DNA from: Euphorbia lathyris
Taxonomy: Eukaryota > Streptophyta > Magnoliopsida > Malpighiales > Euphorbiaceae
Length of the DNA: 64,000 bases
Reading direction: 5' to 3'
NCBI RefSeq assembly: GCF_963576675.1
Contig: NC_088910.1
Coordinates: 27,592,531-27,656,530 of the forward strand
Shown: positions 56,583 through 64,000 of the stretch, piece after piece
How the letters are laid out: every line of letters starts with the position of its first letter
Position numbering within the stretch: position 1 is the stretch's first letter
The notes under the pieces: generated by a model
What the model was told of the DNA's origin: nothing
What the model saw: the letters and a program-made list of their open reading frames with translations, nothing else
Database searches by the model: none
Program-made: the position numbers and the translations under genes

Positions 56583-56772
56583 TGTGTTCTCATGCTGATT
56601 TCGTCCTGTCTTACTTTTTATTTCTGTTTTCATTTATACTTATACTCAACATTGAACAAACATATTAGTACAATTAAATCAAAGCACTTAAATTTAATTG
56701 CCTCTTAATCATGGATTAACTTAAATCATTTTGTCAAATCAAAATCATGTGGAAAGGTGTTTCAACAGTCGG

Positions 56773-57840
56773 CAGTCCATAAAGCTTGAATACATGATGC
56801 AAAAATAATTATGCAACAGATGCACCAGTGTATGGATGACTTAAGCTCAAGAAATGTGCATACTTACTTAGTCTATCCACAACTACCATGATGATCTCTT
56901 TACCATTGGACTTGGGCAAGCCCTCAATAAAGTCCATACTAACATCTGTCCAAAGGGTCTCTGGTATTGGTAAGGGCTACAACAAACCTGGTGTACCAAC
57001 ATTCTCATACTTAACAAACTTGACAGATATCACAATTCCTAACAAAATTCCTCACATCTTTTTCCATCCCCTTCCAATAGAATAGTAATTGCATCCTCTT
57101 ATAGGTAGCCTGCATACCAAACTGACCACCTACAGTAGAATCATGCATCAACTGGAGTAGCTTGATTCTCAATTCTGGATTATTTCCGATGAACAACCTT
57201 CCCTTCCTTCTTAGTAAGGACCCTTGCCAAGTGTATGGACTATCTATAATAGTGCCTCTTGCAATTCTTTGATGACCACCTTCAAGTGAGGATCATCAAG
57301 CCAACTAGATTCAATTTCAAGTAGTAAACTACCAACTGGAGTAGATACTATTAGAGCAGCAAATTCAGCCGACGACAGCTTAGATAAGGCATCTGCTGCC
57401 ACATTCTCTTTCCCTTTCTTGTAACTGATCTCAAAATCATATCCAAAGAGCTTAGCTATGTATTTCTGTTGATGTGAAGTAGTAATTCTTTGCTCCAGAA
57501 GGATTTCAAACTCCTGTGATCCATTTTGATTAAAAAATTCCCATGGCCCACATATGATCCCACCTTTTTACAACATATACTATAGCCAATATTTCCTTTT
57601 CATATATTGACAAGGCCTGATATTTAGTTGCTAATGCCTTGCTGATGTATGCTATGGGATGAGCTTCCTGCATTAATATTGCCCTTATTCCCACTTCACA
57701 AGCATTTGTCTCAATGACAAATTGCTTATCAGGTGAAGGTAAAGCTAGAACAGGTGCTAAAGTTAAGGCTTCTTTCAATGCTTCAAAAGACAAGGTAGCC
57801 TGTTCATTCCAATGGAACCCATCGATCCTTTCTAAAGAGG
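56773..57840 (-). pseudogene. Chromovirus RNase H and integrase N-terminal part
   Basis: Minus strand, in order: RNase H (57530-57793): EALKEALTLAPVLALPSPD, FVIETNACEVGIRAILMQ, HPIAYISKALATKYQ, YEKEILAIVYVVKRW, ending in a frame break after the tryptophan-rich HMWAMG. Then, after broken frames, the integrase zinc finger (57011-57196): PELRIKLLQLMHDSTVGGQF, YWKGMEKDVRNFVRNCDICQ. The second histidine of the H-H-C-C finger is glutamine here (GGQFG where GGHFG is usual). The start of the integrase core lies at 56773-57010 in broken frames, up to the solo LTR. In RNase H the first catalytic aspartate position reads TNA where TDA is usual. Confidence 0.82.
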
Positions 57841-58017
57841 TCAGTTAGAGGTTTGCTAATCACCCAATATCTCCTTATAAACCTTATGTAGTAGCCAGTA
57901 GGCCCAAGAAGCCTCTTAACTACTTAAGATTCATTGGTGTTGGCCACCGAGAGACTGCTTGAATCTTCCCCGGATCTGTGGAAACTTCCCCATTCTGGAT
58001 GATGTGCCCCAAATATT

Positions 58018-59752
58018 CTACTGTACCGCTGCCAAAAGTGTACTTGCTTTTTTAGCTAAAAGTTGATGCTCCTGCAATTTCTGGAAAACAGTCTTGAGAT
58101 GTTGTATATGGGAAGGCATATCTTGACTATAGACCAATATATCATCAAAGAAAACCAAGACATACTTTCTTAAATAGGGTTTGAAAATGTCATTCACGAG
58201 GCTTTGAAAGGTCAATGAGGGCATTTGTAAGGCCAAATTGCATGACAACAAATTCGTAGTGGCCTTCATGTGTCCTAAAGGCTGTTTTGCGGATGTCTGT
58301 TGGGCACATTCTGATTTGGTAATAGCAACTGGTGAGGTCTATCTTAGAAAAAACAGTAGCTGAATCTAATTCATCCAACAACTCTTCAATGACCGGAATA
58401 GGGAACATGTCTTTAATTGTTTTGCTATTGAGTTCCCTATAGTCTATGCACATCCTCCATATGTTGTCTTTCTTCTTTACTAGCACTACATGAGAGGAAT
58501 ATGGACTCACACGATGATGTATGGTACCATTGTCTAGCAATTCATGGACCATTATTTCTATCACATCCTTTTGTAAGGGAGAATGTCTATAAGGCCTGAT
58601 GTTTACAGGGGATGACCTTTCTACTAATGGAATACGATGGTCATAGGTTATATGTGGAGGTAGGGATGCGATTTTATTAAACATGAAGCTAAATTCTTCA
58701 AGCAAGGGTATTAGTTCAAGAGGAGGTGCTATATTCTCCTTTGGTAGGGGTGAAACTTGCTGAATTTGGGCTAGGAAAGCTGGGTAGCCATGATCAAACA
58801 GCCTCAACATATTACTTTCAGAGATGACCTGCACTGATATATTAACCAGCCCTTGCAGTTTGTATTCATTACCCCTTAAAGTAAAAGTCATGCTTAAGGA
58901 ATTGAAATTCCAGGTAATGTCTCCCAAAGTAATCAACCATTGTACTCCTAGTACCATCTCACATCCCCCAAGAGGCATTACCATAAAACTAGCAACAAAT
59001 TCCTTCCCTTGCATAACCCATGAAAACTCTTCACATAAATAAGAACAAGTCACCATTTGACCATTAGCTACTACTATTTTCAAAGGAGCAACATGTTTCA
59101 AAACACATCCCAAGCCTTTTGCTATAGACAAGTCAATGAAATTATGAGTGCTACCTGAATCCACTAAAATATGGAGAGACTTCTTCTTGAAACTGCCCAC
59201 CAATCTCATTGTTTGGGGTGATGATTGCCCCTGTAATCCCCCTATTGCACACAGAGAAATAGTAGGAATGTTTGTAGCACCTTCCACTGTTTTGAATTCT
59301 CCCTCCATCTCCATTTCAGGACATTCCTGAACCATTATCATATGCATATACTTCTTCTTACACTGGTGCCCTGGTGTGAATTTTTCGTTGCACCAAAAAC
59401 ACAAGTTCTTTACCCTCTTATCCGCCAACTCTGCTTCGGTTAATCTTCGGGCTTTGGGTTGTGTATGTTGTTTGATTTGCTGTGATACAGGTAATTTTGG
59501 GTTTGAGGTTGTACTAGCGTAATTTGTAAGGGGTTTGGGAGCACTAGGTGTGGGGAGAAGTGGGGGTTTATAGGCTATTGGGCTAGGTAGTGTAGTGGAA
59601 TGGTAAAGAGGCTTGGTATTATTGATGGCCTTAGCTGGCTTGGTAGAATTAAGGTATGCATCTTGCAACCTTGCTAGAGCATAAGCCTGCTGCAAAGATT
59701 TTGGTCCCAGCATCTGCAATGGGTAGTGGAACTCATCCTTCAATCCACTCAA
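58018..59752 (-). pseudogene. Chromovirus gag end, protease and reverse transcriptase
   Basis: One long frame (58190-59752) covers the gag end, protease and half of the reverse transcriptase: [20 protein letters not shown], the zinc knuckle [14 protein letters not shown], the protease motif [20 protein letters not shown], then [72 protein letters not shown]. It breaks near 58210. The second half (58018-58269) continues in another frame: [20 protein letters not shown], then VFFDDILVYSQDMPSHIQHL, with the catalytic FDD box intact. The knuckle spacing (C-X2-C-X5-GH-X2-C) is that of chromoviruses. Fused gag-protease-reverse transcriptase in one frame is normal for gypsy chromoviruses. Confidence 0.9.
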
Positions 59753-60483
59753 AAACAGCTTACAACATACTCCTCAAGAAGAGAAGCCTTATGTGAGCAT
59801 ACATCAAAGGCTTTAATATACTCCAATAGGGATCCGTTTTTCAATCCACTCAAAAAAACAGCTTAAAACATACTCCTCAGGAAGAGAAACCTTGTGTGAG
59901 CATACATCAAAGGCTTCAATATACTCCAATAGGGATCTGGTTTGTGTCAAATGTTTAAGATCTGCCATCTGATCTTCATACACCCTTTCCCCAAATCTTC
60001 TCTTTATTCCAACTACATATTCATCCTAGGGAGGATCCTCTAACTTTCCCATATTCTTAAGGTAGGATTGATGCCATTCAAGGGCTCGTTCATTTAAGTG
60101 AAGAGAAACTAATTTTACCTGTGAACTTGGTGGAGTGAGGTCAATCTGGAAGAATCACTCACAACGGAAGAGCCACCCTTCTAGATCTGCACCATCGAAC
60201 CTGGGAAACTCAAATTTGGTGTAACGGGTTACTAACTGGTAAGGCTGATTTCTGGGTTTGAGTTGTTGAGATTGATTGTTTCATTTGGGCGATGATTTGA
60301 GCCAGAGTGGTTCATATTGGAAATTAATCCTCTGAGTTCATCAAGCATGGTGCTCGATTGCTTGGTGATGAGTTCAGTGAAGACTTGCTCTTGTTTTTTG
60401 TTATTCTCCACAAGCATGCCCTTAACTATGGTTTTTAGGCTATCTTCCATTTTCTTAAGTTCTTGCGCTCGAGTTTCTGTCAT
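59753..60483 (-). pseudogene. gag: Chromovirus gag, N-terminal part, broken
   Basis: The likely ATG at 60483 (minus) opens MTETRAQELKKMEDSLKTIV, KQEQVFTELITKQSSTML, the helical N-terminus seen in chromovirus gag. The frame ends at 60232. The core of gag is only seen in broken frames between 59753 and 60230. A 101-bp tandem duplication sits there: CAATCCACTC at 59741 and again at 59842, followed by ATACTCCTCA and AGGGATC blocks. Since 101 is not a multiple of three, it breaks the frame. Confidence 0.75.
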
Positions 60484-60529
60484 AGCGAGGTTTGGATATG
60501 GCGGGAACGATATATCAGGGAGGACCGAC

Positions 60530-60543
60530 TGCTTTGATACCAA
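60530..60543 (-). promoter_or_regulatory. Chromovirus primer-binding site
   Basis: On the minus strand TTGGTATCAAAGCA follows the 5' LTR. It matches the initiator tRNA-Met type (TGGTATCAGAGC) with one change. Confidence 0.8.
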
Positions 60544-60544
60544 G

Positions 60545-60812
60545 TAATACCTAGAAAAGTTTAGAAAACAGGGATAGAAGGAGAAGAAGCTATAGAGAGA
60601 GGAGAAAACTCTATATTTTCATTCATAATGGATATTTTGCAATTACAACCTAAATAGCAGTGCTCCTAGGCAGAGTACTAACTGTTGTAGGAAGAAAGCT
60701 ATGTATCCCTCCCTTTCTCTTTCCTTAACTAATTCTCTGCTGACAAACAAAATAACCAAACGCAACCTACAAGACTCAAAACGACATTTCTTATTTTTTT
60801 TAACACATGTCA
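60545..60812 (-). repeat. Chromovirus 5' LTR (268 bp)
   Basis: On the minus strand from TGACATGTGTTAAAAA to TCTAGGTATTA; the last bases were TATCA in the other copy. Differences to 44218-44504 are frequent, showing an older insertion than Sirevirus copy 2. Confidence 0.85.
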
Positions 60813-60817
60813 GCCCA

Positions 60818-61659
60818 AAGGTTGAATGGTAGGAGAGGTTTATTTTCTCAGTATCTGAGAACTTTATCAATGGCGATTCAACTCTCTCCTTGACGAGAAA
60901 CGCAAGCTCCATCTTGACTCCGTCGTAGGTTCTGCCTGATCCTATGAACAAAATTACTGAGGATGCTTGGAACCTTGTTCGCTGTTTCAAGCCTATCCCT
61001 AATTTACAAGACAAGATTATCTGGCCTCATTCTAAAAATGAATTTTATTCCATCTCTTCTGCTTGGAATGTTATTCGGTCTAAAAATGAAACTGTTCCTT
61101 GGTCTAAGCTACTTTGGGGTCCAGGTAATATCCCTAAGTGTAGTTTTATTGTTTGGTTGGCTATACACAAGAGACTCAATGTTAAAGCTAGGTTGTTTCG
61201 TTTGGGTATAGTTCAGAATTCTACTTGTGATCTGTGTAAGGGGAATGTTGAAACTATTGACTATTTGTTCTTCAAATGTCCTGTCACTCATGCTGTGTGG
61301 AAAAATATTGTTGATAGGTGTATGTTGCCAGTTGAGAATCTAAGTTGGAGAAGAATTATAAGTTGGTTGGGAAAAAAGGCTGCTGGAAAATCGGTTCTTG
61401 CTGGAGTTAGAAGAATCATCTGTTTACCATATATGGTTAGCTAGAAATAAATCTTATTTTCAGGGAGTTTGTTTTCATTATAACAATGTAGTGGGGAGTA
61501 TTGTTTTCTATGTTAGATTAAGGGGTCTTGCTTTGAAGAACAGAGATAAGTATTCCTGGAATACTTGGTAGCTTTTGCTACTGGTTTTATCTGTTTTTTT
61601 TTATACCGTGTAATTTTGGTTTATTTTCTATAAAATTTCTTTTATTGATTAAAAAAAAA
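60818..61659 (+). mobile_element. LINE-C, 5'-truncated L1-type fragment in MULE-2
   Basis: A LINE 3' end: the zf-RVT coding region (60944-61444), a short tail of broken frame, AT-rich 3' sequence (TTATACCGTGTAATTTTGG) and an A9 tail (61651-61659). No reverse transcriptase or endonuclease part is present. A weak possible TSD pairs 44193-44209 (AGTTGTAAAAGTAAGAA) with 61662-61678 (AATTGTAGAAGAAAGAG), 13 of 17 bases; if real, LINE-C entered MULE-2 before the chromovirus. Confidence 0.65.
60944..61444 (+). pseudogene. LINE-C zf-RVT zinc-binding region
   Basis: This open frame of 166 codons encodes the reverse-transcriptase zinc-binding region: DAWNLVRCFKPIPNLQDKII, FYSISSAWNVIRSKN, LLWGPGNIPKCSFIVWLAIH, KRLNVKARLFRLGI, STCDLCKGNVETIDYLFFKC, PVTHAVWKNIVDRCML. 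The C..C..H/D..C pattern is that of the family, although IDYLFFKC has D where H is common (HLFF). The frame ends by shift near 61420, after which a basic LINE C-terminus (ARNKSYFQGV) can be read in another frame. It has no start of its own and no partner domains, so it is a LINE remnant. Confidence 0.82.
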
Positions 61660-61954
61660 GAAATTGTAGAAGAAAGAGAAGAAGATGAAGTGAAATCGTG
61701 GGAGGAATTGAAGTGAGAAAGGGTAAGAATTGGAAAGCAAGTGTATGATTCGAAGCAATAATTTGGAATTTCATAAAAAACGTCGGCCGGAATCAAGTTG
61801 GAAACTGTGGCTATGGCTATGGCTATGGACTATGATGATTTTATGTGTTTGGGTTCTAAATGTAACACTAACATCCCGCCACTACTAATTAACCATTTTT
61901 TCTGTTTATTGTCAAAATAAATCAAAGATGATATTAGATTATATTTAAAAAGAG
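61660..61954. other. MULE-2 internal sequence
   Basis: The stretch between the LINE-C tail and the right inverted repeat has purine-rich sequence (61660-61740) and the triplicated GGCTATGGCTATGGCTATGG near 61808-61827. No coding region is supported. Confidence 0.5.
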
Positions 61955-62304
61955 ATGGAAATTCAATTGATTTTAGAAAGAGAAATTAATAAGATAGAGA
62001 GAAGAGAGAGAAACAAAAAGAAAAATAAGAAATTAGAGAGATGGAGAAAAATGTGTATTTGATTTTTATTTTTCAATTTGAGATTTGTTTGTGATAATTA
62101 TACAATAAGGGGGTTAATTTATAAAATAAATAAATATAAATACCAAATTAACTCTTTTCTCTTTGACTTTTAGTACTGTTAGTCAATTTCGTATGTGTTT
62201 GCTAACGGAATGAACTTTAATGTACCATTTTATAAATTTTAAACCACAAGGCTGCGATCGAAAACAACAGATGTAACCATAAAGTTTATTTTTATATTTT
62301 TTCC
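61955..62304 (-). repeat. MULE-2 right terminal inverted repeat
   Basis: Reverse complement of 43711-44060 with scattered changes; followed by the 9-bp TSD TTTTTATTT (62305-62313). Confidence 0.9.
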
Positions 62305-62313
62305 TTTTTATTT

Positions 62314-62607
62314 TGCAACCCTTCATCTGTAAATACGATTGATTTTTTTTTTTTTTTTTTTTTGCTACTTTCTCCAAAATTATATATCACAGATTCTCTA
62401 TTATTTTGTTGCTCATGTATACGTCGTTGGGTCACCAATTAATCTTATCTTGTCCTATTCTAGCATTATAAAGACTTTTTGCCCTCTTTACCAATCTAAT
62501 GGAAGGCTCTACTAAAGTTAAATTTTAGCCATATAATAGATTTCTTCTACTACCAATAACCTTCACCATTTCTTAATTATAGATGAAACATTATTATTTT
62601 ATAATGG
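62314..62607. other. No gene; T21 run
   Basis: AT-rich sequence with a run of about 21 T at 62343-62363. Nothing else recognised. Confidence 0.6.
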
Positions 62608-63176
62608 GGTTGAAGTACAAAAATACCTTTAACATTTTGGATCAGAAACAATTTTACCCATAATATCTAAAATTGTATAATTTTACTCCTATTATTGGAA
62701 GCCAAACACAGTTTTACTCTAATGTTGATAAATTGGGCCAATTTGAGAAATAATTCATCAAACTGTCTTCTCGATCATGAATCTTGTCATCTACGTTTCA
62801 TACGTGCGTGATTTTATCAGTAACAAATGACAAACATATGTTGGGATGTGAAAAAAATATACTGTCTTTTTGTACGAATTAGACCAAAAAATTCAAAAGA
62901 TTCACCGAATTTGTAAATATTAATCTCAAATTTTATTATTAGATTTTAAAAAACATAAAATCTTTTTTTAGAACGAATTGTTATGTAATTGGTGCAGAAT
63001 AAGAAACAAAAATATTTGTGTTTTATGATAGTGTCTGAAATTGACCCAATTTATCAATATTAGGTATAAAATTATTTTTGACTTCTAATGTTAAAGATAA
63101 AATTACACTATTTTAAATATTAGGGATAAAATTATTCATAATCCAAAACGTTAAAGATATTTTTGCACTTTAACCT
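62608..63176. mobile_element. Short inverted-repeat element (MITE-like, about 570 bp)
   Basis: The left arm (62608 to about 62743) and the reverse complement of the right arm (about 63040 to 63176) match imperfectly over about 135 bp: GGTTGAAGTACAAAAATACC against GGTTAAAGTGCAAAAATATC, then CTTTAACATTTTGGAT and ATTGATAAATTGGG(C/T)CAATT. Flanks TTATAATGG (62599-62607) and TTACAATGG (63177-63185) agree at eight of nine bases, fitting a 9-bp TSD. No ORF is present. Mutator-like or hAT-like origin cannot be decided. Confidence 0.75.
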
Positions 63177-63185
63177 TTACAATGG

Positions 63186-63897
63186 ATTCAATTATAACAG
63201 TTCAACTCTAGAATTTATGATTTTTATTAACCTTGAAAACAACTGCAACATAATAGTGGAACAATTAGTTTCTGATGTCAATAAAGAATTAGTTTGGCTC
63301 TACATGTATTAATCTCCGTTTTGTCCTTTTCACTTTTTGGGAAGAAAGATATTGTTTCATTTATATGAAAAATGGTACATGTGGATATAAACAATTAAAT
63401 AATTAAAATCTAAAAAAACATTAGTATTAATAACAAAGAGTGCTTGAAACTGTTTTTATATATAAAACGGCGAGAAACACACTCCATCTAAAATTGATAT
63501 TATTACAGTATTTTTTTCTTTATAAATTACTTCATTATCTTTCAATGAGTAAGATCTATATGATGATAGAAAAAACTCTTATTCTTTTCCACGAAGTAAA
63601 ACATAATAATACTCATACAGGGAGATAGACAACACCATCCATATAGGGAGACATACAACAATCACCCATAAATGGAGAAAGAACAAAAAAACTACAAATA
63701 AAGAAAGAACTACTAAATCTAATATAGTAGGGGCTTATCTTCCAGCTAAAAGCAGAAAGAAAACCCAAAACATGTGATATCAGGAAAATATAACTTTTCC
63801 ACGTGGAACAGCAGAAGCCCGGATCTACTCTTACAAGATAGAATATGAAGTCTTCTCATATGAGTATAACAAAACATATGCGTACTAGAAGCTTGAC
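63186..63897. other. AT-rich region, possible 3' untranslated region of a minus-strand gene
   Basis: No repeat or coding region was recognised. If the reading frame at 63898-63999 is a real gene end, the right part of this stretch would be its 3' untranslated region: read on the minus strand it is T-rich and compositionally plausible. Confidence 0.3.
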
Positions 63898-63999
63898 TCA
63901 GAAAGCCTCACTAGACGCAGTCAGTGATCCAACCGTTGCATAATCACACTCGATTCTGAGAATCTCGGCCAAGTGGCTTTGAGAGGTATTATGATCCGA
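63898..63999 (-). CDS. Possible C-terminus of a host gene, cut by the window edge
   Basis: On the minus strand a frame from the right edge encodes SDHNTSQSHLAEILRIECDY and ATVGSLTASSEAF, then TGA at 63898-63900. It is unlike any of the transposon proteins here, has a balanced composition, and lies beyond the last recognised repeat. At 34 codons a chance open frame is quite possible (roughly one in five for random sequence). I do not recognise the protein. Confidence 0.25.
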   Translation of the reverse strand, partial: SDHNTSQSHLAEILRIECDYATVGSLTASSEAF

Positions 64000-64000
64000 T

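Larger units (their letters stand above)
45403..56767 (-). mobile_element. Sirevirus solo LTR, minus strand, split by Sirevirus copy 2
   Basis: The left part (45403-46265) starts TGTTGGTCCC, the reverse complement of the Sirevirus LTR end, and includes the reverse of the CCTAACCCCCCC run (near 45430) and of the GGACAGGACGTAGGCG-like block (near 45752). The right part (56153-56767) ends GAAAGGTGTTTCAACA, the reverse complement of the LTR start. Together they make an LTR of 1478 bp. The flanks GTCGT (45398-45402) and GTCGG (56768-56772) fit an old 5-bp TSD with one change. The U3 differs strongly from copies 1 and 2, so it is another subfamily. Copy 2 is inserted at CTGTT. Confidence 0.88.
44218..60812 (-). 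mobile_element. Ty3/gypsy chromovirus, minus strand, interrupted
   Basis: On the minus strand: 5' LTR (60545-60812), primer-binding site, gag, zinc knuckle, protease, reverse transcriptase, RNase H, integrase with a chromodomain-like C-terminus, polypurine tract, 3' LTR (44218-44504). Gypsy gene order and the chromodomain-like tail identify a chromovirus; the short LTRs suggest the Reina type (inference). The flanks GCGCA (44213-44217) and GCCCA (60813-60817) agree at four of five bases as an old TSD. The integrase is split by the Sirevirus insertions (45403-56767). Without them the element is about 5.2 kb. All genes are broken. Confidence 0.9.
43711..62304. mobile_element. Mutator-like element (MULE-2) hosting an 18-kb nest
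   Basis: Terminal inverted repeats of about 350 bp (43711-44060 and 61955-62304) begin GGGAAAAGTATAAAAATAAA at the left and, on the other strand, GGAAAAAATATAAAAATAAA at the right. They share long blocks such as TTTTCGATCGCAGCCTTGTG and GTTAGCAAACACATAC. An exact 9-bp TSD TTTTTATTT flanks them (43702-43710 and 62305-62313). Long inverted repeats and a 9-bp TSD are the Mutator-like hallmark. Taking out the chromovirus leaves about 2 kb, with a LINE fragment and no transposase. The arms differ at roughly one position in eight by eye, so it is the oldest layer. Confidence 0.9.

Noticed and set aside
44213..60817. Chromovirus LTR ends set at ...AACACA (44499/60807)
   Set aside because: Shifting the end to TGAYATGTG (44504/60812) gives mirrored TGA..TCA ends in both copies and a near-matching TSD, so that boundary was preferred.

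Overview
This window looks like heterochromatic or intergenic DNA from a flowering plant, probably a eudicot with a large repeat-rich genome (the eudicot part is a weak inference). Evidence: Ty1/copia elements of the Sirevirus type, an Athila-like Ty3/gypsy element, a Tat/Ogre-type long terminal repeat (LTR), a chromovirus, L1-type LINEs and Mutator-like elements, in an AT-rich background. I see no rRNA, tRNA, CRISPR array or bacterial-style operon. Almost every long reading frame belongs to a transposable element. The only hint of a host gene is a 34-codon reading frame on the minus strand running off the right edge.

Layout, left to right. 1-7859: 3' part of a plus-strand Sirevirus (copy 1): broken pol, an intact 943-residue third ORF, triple polypurine tract and 3' LTR. 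9188-10707: a non-autonomous Mutator-like element with an exact 9-bp target-site duplication (TSD). About 13.86-16.48 kb: two tandem arrays (52-bp and 84-bp units) that I read as the 3' untranslated region of a Tat/Ogre-type element. Its LTR seems to start at 16477 and to survive in three pieces (16477-17361, 33788-34311, 42332-43062), split by two LINE insertions. LINE-A (plus, 17362-33777) is itself interrupted by an 8.8-kb Athila-like element lacking pol (19485-28291, TSD CCCCC) and by a solo LTR (30957-32778, TSD TGAGC). LINE-B (minus, 34312-42320, TSD of at least 11 bp) carries a solo LTR (38719-40459, TSD GAATG).

43711-62304 is a four-deep nest. The outer shell is a Mutator-like element (about 350-bp terminal inverted repeats, exact 9-bp TSD). 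It holds a truncated LINE (LINE-C) and a minus-strand chromovirus (44218-60812). The chromovirus integrase is split by a minus-strand Sirevirus solo LTR (45403-56767), and that LTR is split by a full-length plus-strand Sirevirus (copy 2, 46266-56147, TSD CTGTT, two 1348-bp LTRs about 1.3% different by eye). A small inverted-repeat element lies at 62608-63176.

How the parts work together: the two Sirevirus copies are damaged in different places. Copy 1 has an intact third ORF but a nonsense codon in pol. Copy 2 has an open pol but a broken gag and a third ORF that lost about 1.5 kb. Both keep a TATA box just upstream of the third ORF, which suggests a separate transcript for it. Boundaries and TSDs were read by eye; family names rest on motifs, PBS/PPT type and LTR ends, without database searches.
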